Source of the DNA: Oryzias latipes
Taxonomy: Eukaryota > Chordata > Actinopteri > Beloniformes > Adrianichthyidae
Direction of reading: 5' to 3'
Length of the DNA: 64,000 nt
Assembly: GCF_002234675.1 (NCBI RefSeq)
Contig: NC_019864.2
Coordinates: 16,323,582-16,387,581 of the forward strand
Shown: positions 40,500 through 59,183 of the stretch, in pieces
Layout of the letters: each line of letters opens with the position of its first letter
Position numbering within the stretch: the stretch's first letter is position 1
The notes under the pieces: generated by a model
Told to the model about the DNA's origin: nothing
Databases searched by the model: none
Seen by the model: the letters and a program-made list of their open reading frames with translations, nothing else
Translations under genes and position numbers: made by a program

Positions 40500-40672
40500 A
40501 GAGGCCACGTAAGTAGATGCAAATATGAACGCTCCGGAGATCATCAAAATGGATGTCATGTCCTAATATTTGCTGGGGCTCTTGGTGAGGCTCAGAGGTG
40601 GTGGCACTCAGTGGTTTATTGTTTTTGTGCGGCAGGTGGGAATGGGACCCTGGTCTTTTGGGAAAAGATGTC
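40500..40672 (-). pseudogene. iqch: Possible IQCH N-terminal exon remnant, proline-rich
   Basis: A pyrimidine-rich tract ending CCCAAAAG precedes an open stretch KRPGSHSHLPHKNNKPLSAT, followed by SEPHQEPQQILGHDIHFDDL. Composition and place suit the low-complexity N-terminal part of IQCH, but I cannot confirm it and see no clear donor. Confidence 0.28.
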
Positions 40673-41609
40673 AAAACAGTATAGTTCTTGGGGGACAGCT
40701 AATGTATCAGACCCCATTTCTCTTGATTTTCCATTCTGACTTTAAGGTGCAGGTGACGTTCTGAGTCCTGGCCTGATATTGGGGCTTCTCTGTGGTGTGC
40801 CATCCTTTTGTGGAGGGGTTGTTTTCCCCAATGCACAGATCACAACAAAGATGCCCCATAAAGCTTCTTTCAAAACATTCTTGCATTGTGAAACAAAAGT
40901 TATTCACTTAACTAACATCCGAGTAATCAATATTTTGTGTCTGACATTATATGACATGTCCATCACTCAAGTTTTGAAAGGTTAAAGAATATTTATACAA
41001 TATACTATAAAAAACAAAAAAGTGTTCCCTGAATTAACCCTGGAACATTTCCAAAAAACAGTGTCCGTTAACTACTGTACTCTCTACTGTACACTACTGT
41101 ACAGCTGCAAAATGTATGAATCAATGTAAAAATATGACTTTTCCATCAATAAAGACTGTTAATCTATCTTTTCTTGCATTATCTCTTAGTTTTCAGTTAC
41201 ATTTATATAAAATAGATCAAAAAAGTCCCTTTTCTTTAGGCGAGATTGCTGGAAGGTCTGTTTGTCTTTCTTTCCTTTTTGAATTGTTCTGAAGTTGCAG
41301 GTTGTTTTAACCCAACAGTCATCTTTCTTTTGTTGCACATCTGAAAAACTCTTCACAAGAGACTTCCTGTGGAAGTTTATTTTTCAGCATCCATGATGCC
41401 TCAGTAGAACTTTATAATACACAAGAAACCTTACCATGGTATTTGCAAATCTTTAGTGAATGGAAGTACCAGTACCTGCCTTTTAGTTTTTTTTTACTGT
41501 TTTCAAATACACCTTAGCTTGTTTATGTTGTCAAATAAAGAAAATATGTATTATCAGCAAGAAACTCCACTGTATCTGTGAACCATAGATTTTGTCATTG
41601 CTTTTGTAA

Positions 41610-41734
41610 CTCTAAGCTGCTTCACCCCGAAGTGTCCCTTGGTGAACCCCCATGTCTGGGGCTAGTCCTGTGGTTTTCTCTGAGTCAGGAATTTTCTCTA
41701 GATGAGTTCTGGATTGCTTCAAATCCTCTTGTAC
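41610..41734 (-). pseudogene. iqch: Possible IQCH N-terminal exon remnant
   Basis: The acceptor TTTTTTCAG is followed by VQEDLKQSRTHLEKIPDSEK, which resembles an N-terminal QEDLxxLxxxLxKxPxxEK pattern I associate with IQCH. The frame closes at TAG near 41610 without a convincing donor. The position close to the shared promoter fits a first or second coding exon. The far end of the exon is uncertain. Confidence 0.42.
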
Positions 41735-42139
41735 CTGAAAAAACATACATAAAATGTGTACTGCAAGTGCAACACAAATTGATCTCCGAAAAGAATTCAA
41801 TGAAACAAGGTTTTCGACCATAGAATTTATATTTGTGGATATGAAATTTGACCATAATGAGCAAGAGATTTAAAAGCAAACCAGTCTTTTTTTATATTCT
41901 TTGATATAAGACCCAACAAAACATCTTTCCAGAATAAAACGGCAATACCAGAAAAGATGGATTACTATTATTTACATTATTTTTTCCCTTTCTCCTTTCC
42001 GTTTTTCCTGTTTTTTATCGAACCTTTACAGAATACATTTAAAAAATATAATATAATATATCATTTATATACATTTTTTAAACAAACTGGCAATACTAAT
42101 GACTTTTTTTAATGGAACATTTGTAGAATACAGGTTTGT

Positions 42140-42256
42140 CGTGACGTTGTTCCGGAAGTGACGCAGCTTGACAATCAGAGTTGAAAGGTTATCAAAATTT
42201 GTTAGCGTTAGCAGGAAGCTAGACGAGCTTTTTCTATTTACATTTGTTTTTGCAAA
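42140..42256. promoter_or_regulatory. AAGAB/IQCH divergent promoter
   Basis: GTTCCGGAAGTGACGCAG around 42149-42166 holds an ETS site (CCGGAAGT) fused to TGACG, a common arrangement in housekeeping bidirectional promoters. It sits about 95 bases before the AAGAB start codon. IQCH would start on the other side. No TATA box at a useful distance. Confidence 0.6.
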
Positions 42257-44323
42257 ATGTCAGCGGCAGAAGACAATACTGATGTGACTCTTCCGTGTGT
42301 CCTAATCACTAGCTCTGATAGTGACTTTAAGGAAGAAGAGCTGGTAAAACGTGAGTACTCTTAGGATTGGAAGGAAGCCCAAAATTAAAGGAAGCTAGCT
42401 TACCTTAGCACAGTAGATGACAGATATAAATGCCTTCGCTTGAATATTACGCTTTTAGAGCTATTGTTTATTTTTAGAGTAGGCAGTCGAGTCAAACGCT
42501 TTTGCATGTTTGTGTTGGCATAGCCAATATTGCAAAAATGTTGAAGAAGCTAGCTGTCATCATTTACTTTGTTGCTAACTCTGCGTTTTGTTTTAGAAAT
42601 CCTTAATTCGAGGACTTTACCTGAGCCGACAAAGCGAAGGGAAGCAGTCGCCTGGTATCCTTGGATCATCAACAACAAATATTATACGGCAGATGTCAGA
42701 CTGTGTACTGTACCAAGAATCACTCAAATGTCCTCAGAAATTGCCCAGTCTATGCAGGCTTTTATTGCTTACTTCGATAGTAAAACGGTATGTATCTCAA
42801 AATCTAAACATTTAAGTTGCACGTGCTAATCATCACATCATCATGAAATTAAAGACATTTGTGTTTGTCATTTACAGAAGGGTGGCTTAGAAAAGCTCAA
42901 CCCCTGGATATCAGTGGTAGCAGATCTTGCTCCTGAAGTCCTCATTCTAGTGTGTGACAGAGTCAGTGAAGATGGTTAGTCAATTCTGTTTGAATAAAAT
43001 ATTTAACATTTTCTGAGGATGATCAATAAGCACTGTTTTCTGTTTTAAATTCTTTACATCTCAAATGAGTTTGATATATGTGTGATTTTTTTTCTTTTTT
43101 TGTTGTCTTACCGTCTAAAATTAATGTTTAAAATAAACCAATAAATCAAATCAATGGTACACAAAAAAATCCTTCGAGTAAATGCTATATCCCATCTCAC
43201 GGACAAAACGTGTTGTAGGTGTCACCAGGCATGAAGCACAGCAGTGGTGTTTGGCTCACGCGTTTGAACTTGTAGAGCTTAATCCTCAGGAGCTTCCAGA
43301 TGAAGATGGTAACGTTGACAAACAGCAGAATTACAATTGTTAATGAGTTCCATTTGAGTTTGTTTTATATTGACACACTTGTTTTGTTTTTCTTTTCTTT
43401 TCAGATGACTTTCCAGAATCCACGGGAGTTAAAAGAATAGTTCAGGCTCTGAATGCTAATGTGTGGTCAAGTGTGGAGATGAAAGATGGTAATATATTTT
43501 TGGATGATGTATTTTTGGATGCCGTTATGGTTTTGTCTGTAGGATGGAGAGAATGTGACAGTTCATACTTTTTCATTCCAGGACACAATCAGGGTTTTAA
43601 TTTAATGAGCAGTTTGGTGGCATCCAGACACAACGACCCACTTAGCCGCCAGGATCCTTCAGTGAGTGTTAATTCTTTCTCTTTTTTTTATACTAGCTGT
43701 TTCAAACTATGTACACATGTATCACTCCTTAATTACTTATATGCATAGATTTGGGGAATTAATGCAATCCTGTAATGTTATTTCTGGGGTAGCCCCCCAG
43801 TTTACCAGAAGAGAGTCCTCCTTCTAATGAGGAGACTAACCAGACAGACAGCCGAGTAAACACAGATGGACAGCAGGACACTGTTGTAGGTAAATAACCA
43901 TGTTTGTTTTTTCAAACTAATTTCCCAGAGCATTATATACATCCAGTCAGGACAACAAGTTACACTTATAATTCCTATTTTGCCAATCCTTACAGATGCA
44001 ATGACGGATTTAGATATTCAGGAGCTTGCCAATCTCACAGCTGGAGATGCAGATGTGGACAACTTTGAGCGCCTGTTCACTAAACTAAAGGAAATGAAAG
44101 GTGATTGGGAAATGAAAAAAACTTCTTTGGCTCTTTTTTTCCATCAATGATTTGAATGTCCAACTTAATTTCAAGATTTCAAGCTTGGTTAATCTGATTT
44201 ATATTTTTGTTGTGCAGATAAAGCGTCTTCATTACCACATGAACAAAGAAAAGTTCATGCAGAGAAGGTCATCATCTTTCAATTTCTAACAACGTCTAAC
44301 AGATCAGAGAATTTATCTGGAGG

Positions 44324-44354
<31 letters not shown>

Positions 44355-44450
44355 TCCTTTTCTCAATTTCAGGTGGCAAAAGCCTTTTGGATGGCCATTG
44401 GTGGTGATGAAGATGAAATAGGTGGACTATCATCTGGGGAGGAAAGCTAA
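42257..44450 (+). CDS. aagab: AAGAB, alpha- and gamma-adaptin binding protein p34 (ten coding exons)
   Basis: AAGAB is a cytosolic chaperone for assembly of the AP1 and AP2 clathrin adaptors; in humans its loss causes punctate palmoplantar keratoderma. Coding exons: 42257-42350, 42597-42787, 42878-42974, 43219-43308, 43405-43488, 43582-43661, 43793-43889, 43996-44100, 44218-44267, 44373-44450. All have GT-AG borders and consistent phases, for 321 residues (human 315). Conserved pieces include LPCVLITSS near the N-terminus, the GTPase-like fold segment [45 protein letters not shown], and a C-terminal helix region with [25 protein letters not shown] spacing and [15 protein letters not shown]. 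It faces the IQCH locus head to head and converges on SMAD3. Nothing in it looks broken. An AATAAA at 45161 is a possible polyadenylation signal. Confidence 0.97.
44321..44350 (+). repeat. Poly-T run in the last AAGAB intron
   Basis: A run of about 28 Ts ending 22 bases before the last exon; it overlaps the region of the polypyrimidine tract and branch point. Confidence 0.93.
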
Positions 44451-46838
44451 GAAAACAAAGGAAAAAAAAGTCTCTCTTGATCTTTCTTGCTGACCTGTAG
44501 CTTTCACAAGATTCTGTTCCTATTGATTCCCTATTCCCACGTATAAGATGATGCTTATAGTTGATCCTGTAAGCTTATTAGCATTTAAAAGCATTTGACT
44601 CTTCAAAAGTAATTGAGAAGTAACATGTCCTAGTGGGTGGATTCTAAACTTGTCTTCTCAATGTCCCACAAAATGCTTGAGCTCTGTGTGAACCTCAATA
44701 CATGACAGTAATGCAAGTCATACAAATGTTTGAGCTTCATGCATTAATCTGGATATAGTAGACACAAATTTTTCATATATATTGGCCTTACCTTTTGAAT
44801 TGTTTAAATCTAAAAGGGAAATCCTGAAAGTTCTTAAAATCATGTAAATCTTTGTAATGGGTGCAGCATAACTAATGTAAACAGTGTCTCACTACATAAG
44901 TTATTACTGCAGAAGTAACTAATCAAAAGGTAAACCAATATGCTGTGTTAGAGTGAATCTATAAAACTATACTGCTACATTTAGGTGATTTGTTAACTTC
45001 ACTGAAAATGTGTCATCTCAAAAAATATCAAACTTATTCCTAAAAGCTTTGCATTTGTCTGCATTTTTTTCTTAATGAATATCACAAAGTCGTCTGCATA
45101 CATGACAAAGAGTTACTATTGTTTTAGTGATGGTAAACATCTTAACAATGCATTTTATTTAATAAAATTTCACTTTGTAACAGTGGTCACAAAAAAAGTG
45201 TCTAGACTTGGAATTGAGAAACCGATTGTGATTAATCAGGAACAGATCTACTAACTACCAAATGCATTGAGTATTTGCAATACATACAATTAGAGATTGC
45301 ATGACTCGGTACTGAAAGTGCGAGATTAACATGTTTGCATCAGAGCAAGGACAGTGAGCAATGCCTTATGTTATGATAATGCATAAGTAGCACACAGTGT
45401 TTATTGCACAAGCAGATCAGAGCAACAGTTAAAGCTTTTCTACACATTTCTGTGGAAGTGCATCATTTACCCACAAGCAGGATTTACTGTTCGGGATAAA
45501 TAAGGAAAGTTTGTTCTTGATGAAAAAAACTTTCACCTGTCATAGCATACCTCCTTAATAAGAACAAAATGTCAAGATTCAATCCACTGTGTTGGTTCAT
45601 TAAAGAGGCCCAAATCAGAAAGCTGCGATTAAAAATAAATACTTTTTACATAAACTTTGACTTTCATTACAGAGTATGGACTAAAGATTGTAACTTATAA
45701 TTGTTACTTATATTTATTTTCACCAGTTTCTTTTTTTTGGTCTTATAAGACATTACAAGTAAAGGACAGGAGTAAAACATCAAATTATTTTATACCTTTA
45801 TCCCCACAATATTATGTAAAAAAGTTGAAAATTACAAAGAAGTAAAAGCTGAACAGTCTTGCAGTTTCTATAGAACCAATAAATGAGGCAAATTATGTTG
45901 GCTTCAGTGTTATTAAAATCAAAATCAAAGAAAGAAAATGAAGACGTCAGCTATTGTCAGTGTTTTTCTGATTTAAGGTTTCCTATGTCTATTTTATTCC
46001 TTTTCAAAGCACTCTGTAGATAATAAATACAAATTAAACTTCATTAATCCTGAGGTTCACTCTGAAACTAGCTGAACTGGCTCAAACATGCATACCTAAG
46101 AAGGCCAAGTTAAGGAGGGGCCTAAGAGTCAGGACCCTTGTTTTAAGCTGTTCATCAATGTTAAATTACCGACTATAAATAATTGTATATTTAATTTTTT
46201 TGAAAACGTCAATAAAAACAGATTTTTTGCAGAATTTGCAAAAAATAAATTATAAAACATTTCACCAAGGAAAATAGTTTTCATACAAATATTCTTTCAC
46301 AGAAATAATGAGGCTTTCTCTTTCATAGAATATTGACATTGATAAAATACCAATTAAAAAAAAATCAAATGCATCTATGATGCGTTGATTCATTACGTAA
46401 ATCATCATGGAAGTACTTTGTACTTAGACTATTGGGTAAATTCTAATTGGTGACAAAATCACATGTTTTATGAAATTGTATTTTATGGTTTGACAGATGA
46501 GAAACGAATAAAAAATTGAGTAAAACTCAAAAATGACTAGCAAAAAGCAAGGTAATCTACAGAGGTAGACAGATATCTGGGTTTAAGGCATGTCTAATCT
46601 CTGAATGTATGATTAAAAACCCATTTAATCCAAAAACTGGAAAACAGAACAAATGTTTGGCAACAAAAGCATATATAAGGCCTAACATAATCGTAAAATT
46701 CCATGTCACAGTGTTTCGTAAGTGAATAAAGCTATCAGCACAGGATGGGAGATCGTGGCTTTGATGAATGGAGTTTCTAACCCTACCTCATCTAAAATCT
46801 ATGCAACCTTTCCATTGTGGATGGGAATAGACCTCTTC
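44451..46838. other. Facing 3' untranslated regions of AAGAB and SMAD3
   Basis: The two genes converge here. Candidate polyadenylation signals are AATAAA at 45161-45166 (plus, AAGAB) and AATAAA on the minus strand at 45993-45998 (SMAD3). No other gene or repeat recognised. Confidence 0.55.
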
Positions 46839-52715
<5,877 letters not shown>

Positions 52716-52939
52716 AGTTTTTTTTTAAATAAAAGCTTTATTTATAAGCATCGTTTAGAACAAAAGTCAAGAGGAGAGAGGATAATTATCAATGCATACA
52801 TACCTTCTATACAGCTATTGTACAGATATCACATATCATAAAAAAAAGTATTGAGATAAAGAAAGAAAGCAAGTGCTTTTGAATTTTATCATCGAAGACT
52901 TTAGCCACTGAACTTGCCATTATAAAAAATCTTCCCTTA

Positions 52940-53430
52940 AATTAATATTTTGTTGTCACAAATTTGTATTTTGTGTGCACCAGTTAGCAATTTGGGGCCA
53001 CAATTTAGTATTTCTTGCATGCAAACTAACATTTCAAAATGTAAATTTGTTGGTGAACAAAATACAAAAATGTGGCCACAAATCATTTATTTGAAGAAAA
53101 CACAGTTAATTATTAATTTTTTTGTGTCATTTCCGGGGGTCTGTACAAATTAGAATTTTATGCGCAGAAGTTAGTTTTTGAAGGGCACAAAATAGTATTT
53201 TGAGGGTACAAGTTACTTGACTTACTTTGTGGGTATAAATCAGTATTTTGAGTGTGCAAATGAGTATTTTGTGTTCTTTTGTGGCCACATTGATGCCCCC
53301 TAATTTGTGTGCACAAATTGCCAAAAAAATACGAATTTGTGCACACAAGATACTAAAGTGTGGCCAGAAATTATTTACTTGAGAGAAAAATGTACTATTC
53401 ATTTTTGAATGTCATGTCCAGGGCTCTGTA
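52940..53430. repeat. Complex repeat of TTTGTATTTTGTGTGCAC-like words
   Basis: Many diverged copies, in both orientations, of words of the type AAATTTGTATTTTGTGTGC and TGTGGCCACAAAT. A longer block of about 75 bases (from TGTGGCCACAAATCATTTAT to GGGGGTCTGTAC) recurs about 288 bases later at 53359-53430. Confidence 0.7.
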
Positions 53431-55182
53431 ACTGACTTAAAGTTTTGCATAAGTATGCTACATTTTACTTAATAACAACCCCCCCCCTCCCTCATTCCAT
53501 TCACAAAAAGGAAAAAACATAAAATCCTGTAGTTAGCCACCCTATGTTGAATTCGATAAAGCCTGCAACATTAAACCAACTAAGTAGGCTATTGCAAAGA
53601 AAAAATAAGGAATTATAAAAGTCAGATAGAAATCAACAATGTTAAAATGTAAAAAAAAAAATTACATATTCCAAAAAGTTAAACATTACTAATGAACCAT
53701 TTTTATTAACACTTCTGGGGTAAATATAGCTAACTAAGTTGAAGAATTCAATGGAAACAAACAGGCTATTACTAAACATGCTAGATAACATCACAATAAC
53801 TTAAATGATCTTAGTAGAATTAACAAAAAAGTTAGATAGCAATTAAAAAAAACATGCCGGAGCCTGTCTAGTTGCTACTTTTCCCTGTGGTTTGTAATGC
53901 TTTTTTGTCTTCATTTTCTTTATTTTTGAAAGATGAAAAAATAAAGCTTTTATTGAACTTTGTATTGAAAAGTGATCCAATTCTTTGACTGCATTTACAC
54001 TGTCCACAAATAGAAAAGCCTCAGAGTAATCCCTTTGATCCCATCGTAAAAGTGATTTAATTTCACTTCAGATGCCTCTTTTCAGAGCTGACAGAGAGGA
54101 GGCGACTGCCCTTGATGGTATTTGAGATTTTATGGTATACCTGATAACTGACCCCAATGCTGCTGCCTCCAGTAAACAGCTGTGCACTGGGGTCGTAAAT
54201 ATGGGACTCTGGGGCCAGCCCCTCTTCATTCTCTTTAGTTATTTATATCTTCCATCAATGACTGCTGTCTGTTTTCAATACATACTTAACATGTCTTCTT
54301 ACTTCCTCCTTAAATAAATAGAACAGCTATTTTGGGAGTGTCACTGGAAAAATAATACTGAAGGACACATTCATAACTGTTGATTGGTCTTAAAAGAATT
54401 TAAACTCATGTGCAGATATAGTCAGCAAAACTACTGTAGTAAAGTAAATGCAGCTCCTGAAAAGATATTTTTCAGATTAAACATCTTTTATTTTTCTATG
54501 ACTTTTCAAGTAACTATTTTAAGTGACTGCTGAATCCTACTCACTATACAACTATTCTATAGCTTGCATTAATGTATTATTATTATTAGTGAAATATCAG
54601 GTTTGTTTTCCTAATGACAGAGTTGTAAATAATTCGGTGTGAGATTGTGTTAATATTTTTTTTAACTAACAATTTCTGTTTTATTATTATTCATTTAAAT
54701 TATTCTGTTGGCGTTTTAAAAAAAATGTGTTTGTAGCTGCTCAGAATTGATAATATAATATTTCCCTGTAACTAGTCTGTTAAAATTCATATTGGGGTCA
54801 TTTTAGGGCTAGGTTTAAAAAACATATTAATCACGAATAATGAAATATAATACTGGAAAGTGCAATATTCCTTAGTTGATTTTTTTTCTAACAGTTTCTT
54901 TTTTTTCTCTGGTACTAAATTAGCTTTTTTGTTGTTCATAAATTCCTACTTTCAAACATTAAAGTTTGCTTGGTTGAAGTCCTTACTCATGTAAGAAGGT
55001 TTTCATATCAAAATAATTTTTTTATAGTAAAATTTTGACATTTAAATAATAATTGTGTTAAACAAGAAACTATGTTACATGAATTGAAAGTGGATTGAAT
55101 CTGTGGTTTGATCCAGTGATATTTGTTAAGTGCTACAAATCACTTGAATAAACCTGACACCAAGTGAACCAAAAAACAAAAC

Positions 55183-55222
55183 AAAAAAAACAACGGAGGA
55201 CTAAAAAAAACAACGGAGGACT
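55183..55222 (+). repeat. 20-base tandem duplication
   Basis: AAAAAAAACAACGGAGGACT occurs twice with no gap. Confidence 0.97.
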
Positions 55223-55440
55223 TTTTCTATTAAAAGAAGAAAATGAAATTTAGTAAAGAAATATTTTTTTTGTAATTCTCAAGGAGAAACTAGAAGTTGT
55301 AAGAACTCATTTTCTAAGATTTTTTTTGATTTCATGCTGGTGGTTGCTTCTTGTTTAGCCTCTTTAAGTGACACTTTAGTGTCAGACACTTTCCTTTGGG
55401 TCACAGCAGGCAGGTAGAAGGCCTAAAGACATCTGCAAAT

Positions 55441-55540
55441 GATTTTTTTTACATAGTAAGAGGAGCCAAAAGGATGCTGACTTGATGAATGATTTTTTTT
55501 ACATAGTAAGAGGAGCCAAAAGGATTCTGACTTGATGAAC
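55441..55540 (+). repeat. 50-base tandem duplication
   Basis: Two adjacent copies beginning GATTTTTTTTACATAGTAAG differ at two bases (AGGATG/AGGATT and the last base), so the event is recent. Confidence 0.97.
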
Positions 55541-58500
55541 AAGTTATGACATTCTAAGACAATAGAAATGTAAGGGTGATTAGAATGTAAACATTTCAAT
55601 ATAGTCTATGTAGGACAGAAATATTCTTCAGACTAAATTGTTTGTGGGACCAATTGCTAAGACATTTAAAGTGTTAAGAGCCACCTCCTATAGCATGTAC
55701 TTATACTGTTGTAATGACGGCTCCCCATCACACAAACTGTGTGGGATCAAGAAAAGCTTTCCACAAATTATGTGATTAAAACTTTGAGGACATCACAATT
55801 TCTTCTGGCAAACCTGTAATCACCCAAACAGTTAATGGCAGTGCGTGAAAATCACACGTGGCTGTTTAGAACAGTCTGACATGGGTGGGGTCCAGTTCTT
55901 CCCTACAATCTCAGCCTCCATTTTTAATCTCTGTTTGTGCTGCAAGCTGTTATCTTTTTGCTTGCAGCCACCAATCTCTCGCCAGAAAGTGGCACCTCCA
56001 TATGTGTGGAAGAAGTGACCTTTCTCTCATCTTTCAGTCTCTGGCCCAACTAAAAGCTCCTGCAAATCTTCTCCTAGCCCTAGGCCCGTTAACATTAAGG
56101 TACTGTGGCATCCTCCTCTCAGCCTGCTTGTGTAAACCTACTTGTTTTATGAAATTCCGTTTTGTTTTATTTTTTTACACTTTGCTGTGATTTTTAGTCA
56201 AATAACTTAAAGAAGCAATTCATTTACTTTTATTTCATTAGTTGACCTGCCATGATAATTTCATACAAGCCTTTATGAGAACAAGTCATCTTTTTTTACA
56301 GTACTCACTGTAGATAAAGTATTATCTATCCATCAAATTCAACCATCCATCTATCTATACATGTTTCATGCTATTCAGATATACAAAGAGCTCAGGTTTA
56401 TTTGCAGAAAAAAGGGACACCATCAGCATCCCACCAGAAACCTTAAGAACCAAACTATGTTATTACTAACATCTCAAATTGAAGAGGTAGCTATTTCAGA
56501 TTTTATTTTTAAAAGGCTATGCAATTGCCTTGCTAAGTGTCTTGTTTATGTTCCATCAAGGCTATAAGCAGCGTGATGTTTTCGATTCTTTGATTAGCAC
56601 CGTTACCACTGTTATTCTGCAGGATTTATTCTTTTTTGTATGTTTTGTCAATACGTATCTGTACTGAAACTAACCTTTAATTCTTACGTTTTCCTTTGCT
56701 GAACTGGAAGCCACTTCAAAGACAACAGATGCAATACCACCACCTAGTGGCCACTGGCTTTATTTTATAACTCCAAGACATGACACTCAACAGCTTAGTG
56801 TAAATATAGAGCAAAGATGTTGCTTTGAATATTAGTCATAAAGGATAAAGTAATGCTGTCTTTGCTAATGGTCATCCTTGCATATATATGTATGTTCTTG
56901 CATATATATGTATAAACTAGCAGCAAGTTCAAATGAATAATGGTTTATTCCACTTTGACCAAAAAAAAAAAATAGGGGTGTGTATATCCTTAACATGATT
57001 CGATACACACCTCAATACATTGTCCACAGATCATTACATAAGATTCAACTAACTTTGTGGTGAAACGGTTTAATTTCTTCACCTAAATGGATCCAATCTA
57101 GATATTTATTTCTTACTTGACATTTGAAACCATAATGAAAATGCTTTTTTAACAGAGAAACTTTTTTTTACCAACATCAACAACATCAAACAACATCAAC
57201 AAACAAATCTTTGACATACAAGCTTCAAACATAAAAACCTGGCTTTTTGGGTGGTTATGTAGACTGTTTTGTTCTTTGTAGTAAAAATAAATTGTCATAA
57301 TATAAGTACAGTATTGTTTGAAGTGCTGTGAAAAAAGAGTTATCTTATATTTAATGCAACAACCAACATCCACCTGATACTATGCACATTGAAATTGACC
57401 CAGCTTGGCAGAGGCAAGTTTGTGATGCAACTTTATTGTTGCATTACATAGACATAAAAAGGCAAAGACAGTACAGACACAACAGGAAAAGAAACTGACA
57501 ACATTTGTAAGAAACCAATTATTAACTTTTTGATTGATTTTGTGTCTACTTTATTTTTATTTTTTACCAAGATTGCATTTGCATAACACCCTTTGTTATG
57601 GATCAAAAGTTCTAACAACAGAGCTTTGCATCTAGCTTGTTTTTTTTTTTTTTTTACAGCTTTCTTTATAATCTGGTACACTGTCAGTGACATCACCACC
57701 AAATTTTGTATGATTAAATTCAGAGCAATCAGAAAATCCCCTGCCAAGACTCATTCTATTCATATGCATTAAATTGCTTGTATTATTATTATGCTATGAA
57801 TCGTGGGTAATGCAGTGAATAATTCTGACTACACACAGTAGCAGTATTTCTATCAGACTGGGGACTGTTGTAAAGCGGGGGCCCTGTGGCAATATTCTTG
57901 TAAATGGCCATGAATGGATAATTAAGCATTACTCCTGAACATTAAAACTTGCTTATTTCAAAGAGCTGCAGGCAGCAGAGTGGCCTTACTGAAATCATCA
58001 CCATTTTTGGTGTTTCCATAAATGATCTCATTAAAGTTAAGTACACAAGCAGTAATGACCTTTGTAATCTTCTGCATTGTAACCTGATGAGGCCCTTTCA
58101 TTGGAAGAAGTATCTATTTTGCCTTCTCTCCAATAAAATATTTGTCAATCAAATTTTCAATACAGTACAAATTAGTGTTACAGGTTTTTAGACCTTACAC
58201 CTTAAACATTTGTGCACACATCATAGTCACCATATTTAACAACAAGTGAAAGCTTATCAGTATTTTTATACACATTTAACCATTTTTTACTGTTAGTCTC
58301 CCTGTTACTTCAGGAGGCCCTGTGATAAAATCAAACAACCCCACAACAAAGATCTTAATGAAATCTATTCAGGGAAAACTACTGTATCTTAACTTGTTGG
58401 GACAAAACATGGCGGTTGTTACCCCAAAACAACTTTACTGTTGTCTTTAAGCAACCCGTTTTACCTATACAGTAAGGTGAGGAAAAAGGGTAAAGAAAAT

Positions 58501-59095
58501 GTTGCTAAAAAGTTTGGTCTTGGTTTACCGGGTGGTTAATGCCTGATGAAACATTGTAAAAATAGAGATTTACATTTTTACTGTATAGAGAGTTTATGGA
58601 ACTTTGCTCCATTTGATCTTTCAAGCAAATATCTGTCAAATACAACATTGAGTTGTTCAGTTTTAGTGTATTGTTTGTTTTATGATCAATCAAGCAAAAA
58701 CTTTTGAAAATACAAAAAAATACAACACACCAGTGTGTAGAAAAACAATTAAAACACAAATACATTTCAAACATATACATCAGTTGCAAAAATATATTAA
58801 AAGACAAGGTTTTGTTTTGTTTTATTGAAAAAGCAAATACATTCCTATACATCAGATTAGTGTTTTTTTTTTTTAGAGGTATGGGGCGGTTACTTGTCTT
58901 TTTCTTATGTCATGTGTCTGGATTTTTTTATTAGTACATGCCCTCTGGGCACCACAGGTGATGGTAATAAAAGTCTCAACAACCTTCTTCTATAATGCAT
59001 CTCAATAAAGTTTATTTGCTGAAACTACCCTTATTTCACTAAAATGAAGCAAGTCCATTTACTGCTTTCCAGTAGTTTTTTTGTTTTTTGCATAC

Positions 59096-59100
<5 letters not shown>

Positions 59101-59182
<82 letters not shown>
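59101..59182 (+). repeat. CA microsatellite with TA tail
   Basis: (CA)33 followed by (TA)8; highly polymorphic in fish as a rule. Confidence 0.97.

Positions 59183-59183
<1 letters not shown>

Larger units (their letters stand above)
25136..41734 (-). pseudogene. iqch: IQCH (IQ motif containing H), decayed copy
   Basis: IQCH is a testis/cilia-associated protein of about 1000 residues with an IQ calmodulin-binding motif and an ATP-grasp-like C-terminal half. Recognisable exons on the minus strand: 37819-38353, 35425-35491, 35172-35337, 33144-33926, 32886-33056, 28674-28971 and 25136-25336, with two weaker N-terminal candidates near 41.7 kb and 40.6 kb. Conserved family pieces appear in the right order: IQ motif, QNMQTGRLCDV, FVILTLEAV, LLKYSPHTLKR, AYIVDGVAHFDDLAMADEL, VDVPPG, LTVDLLLEPGGTV, SCGDQ, PQTSV, VWAVDQ. 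The reading frame is destroyed in at least four exons by stops, small indels, a lost acceptor and a LINE insertion. An exon equivalent to IIHIPSLG and one between the segments ending SEWIQ and starting GVI were not found. No single frame could yield a working protein. Identity rests on my memory of the family; the lesions are read directly. Confidence 0.87.
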
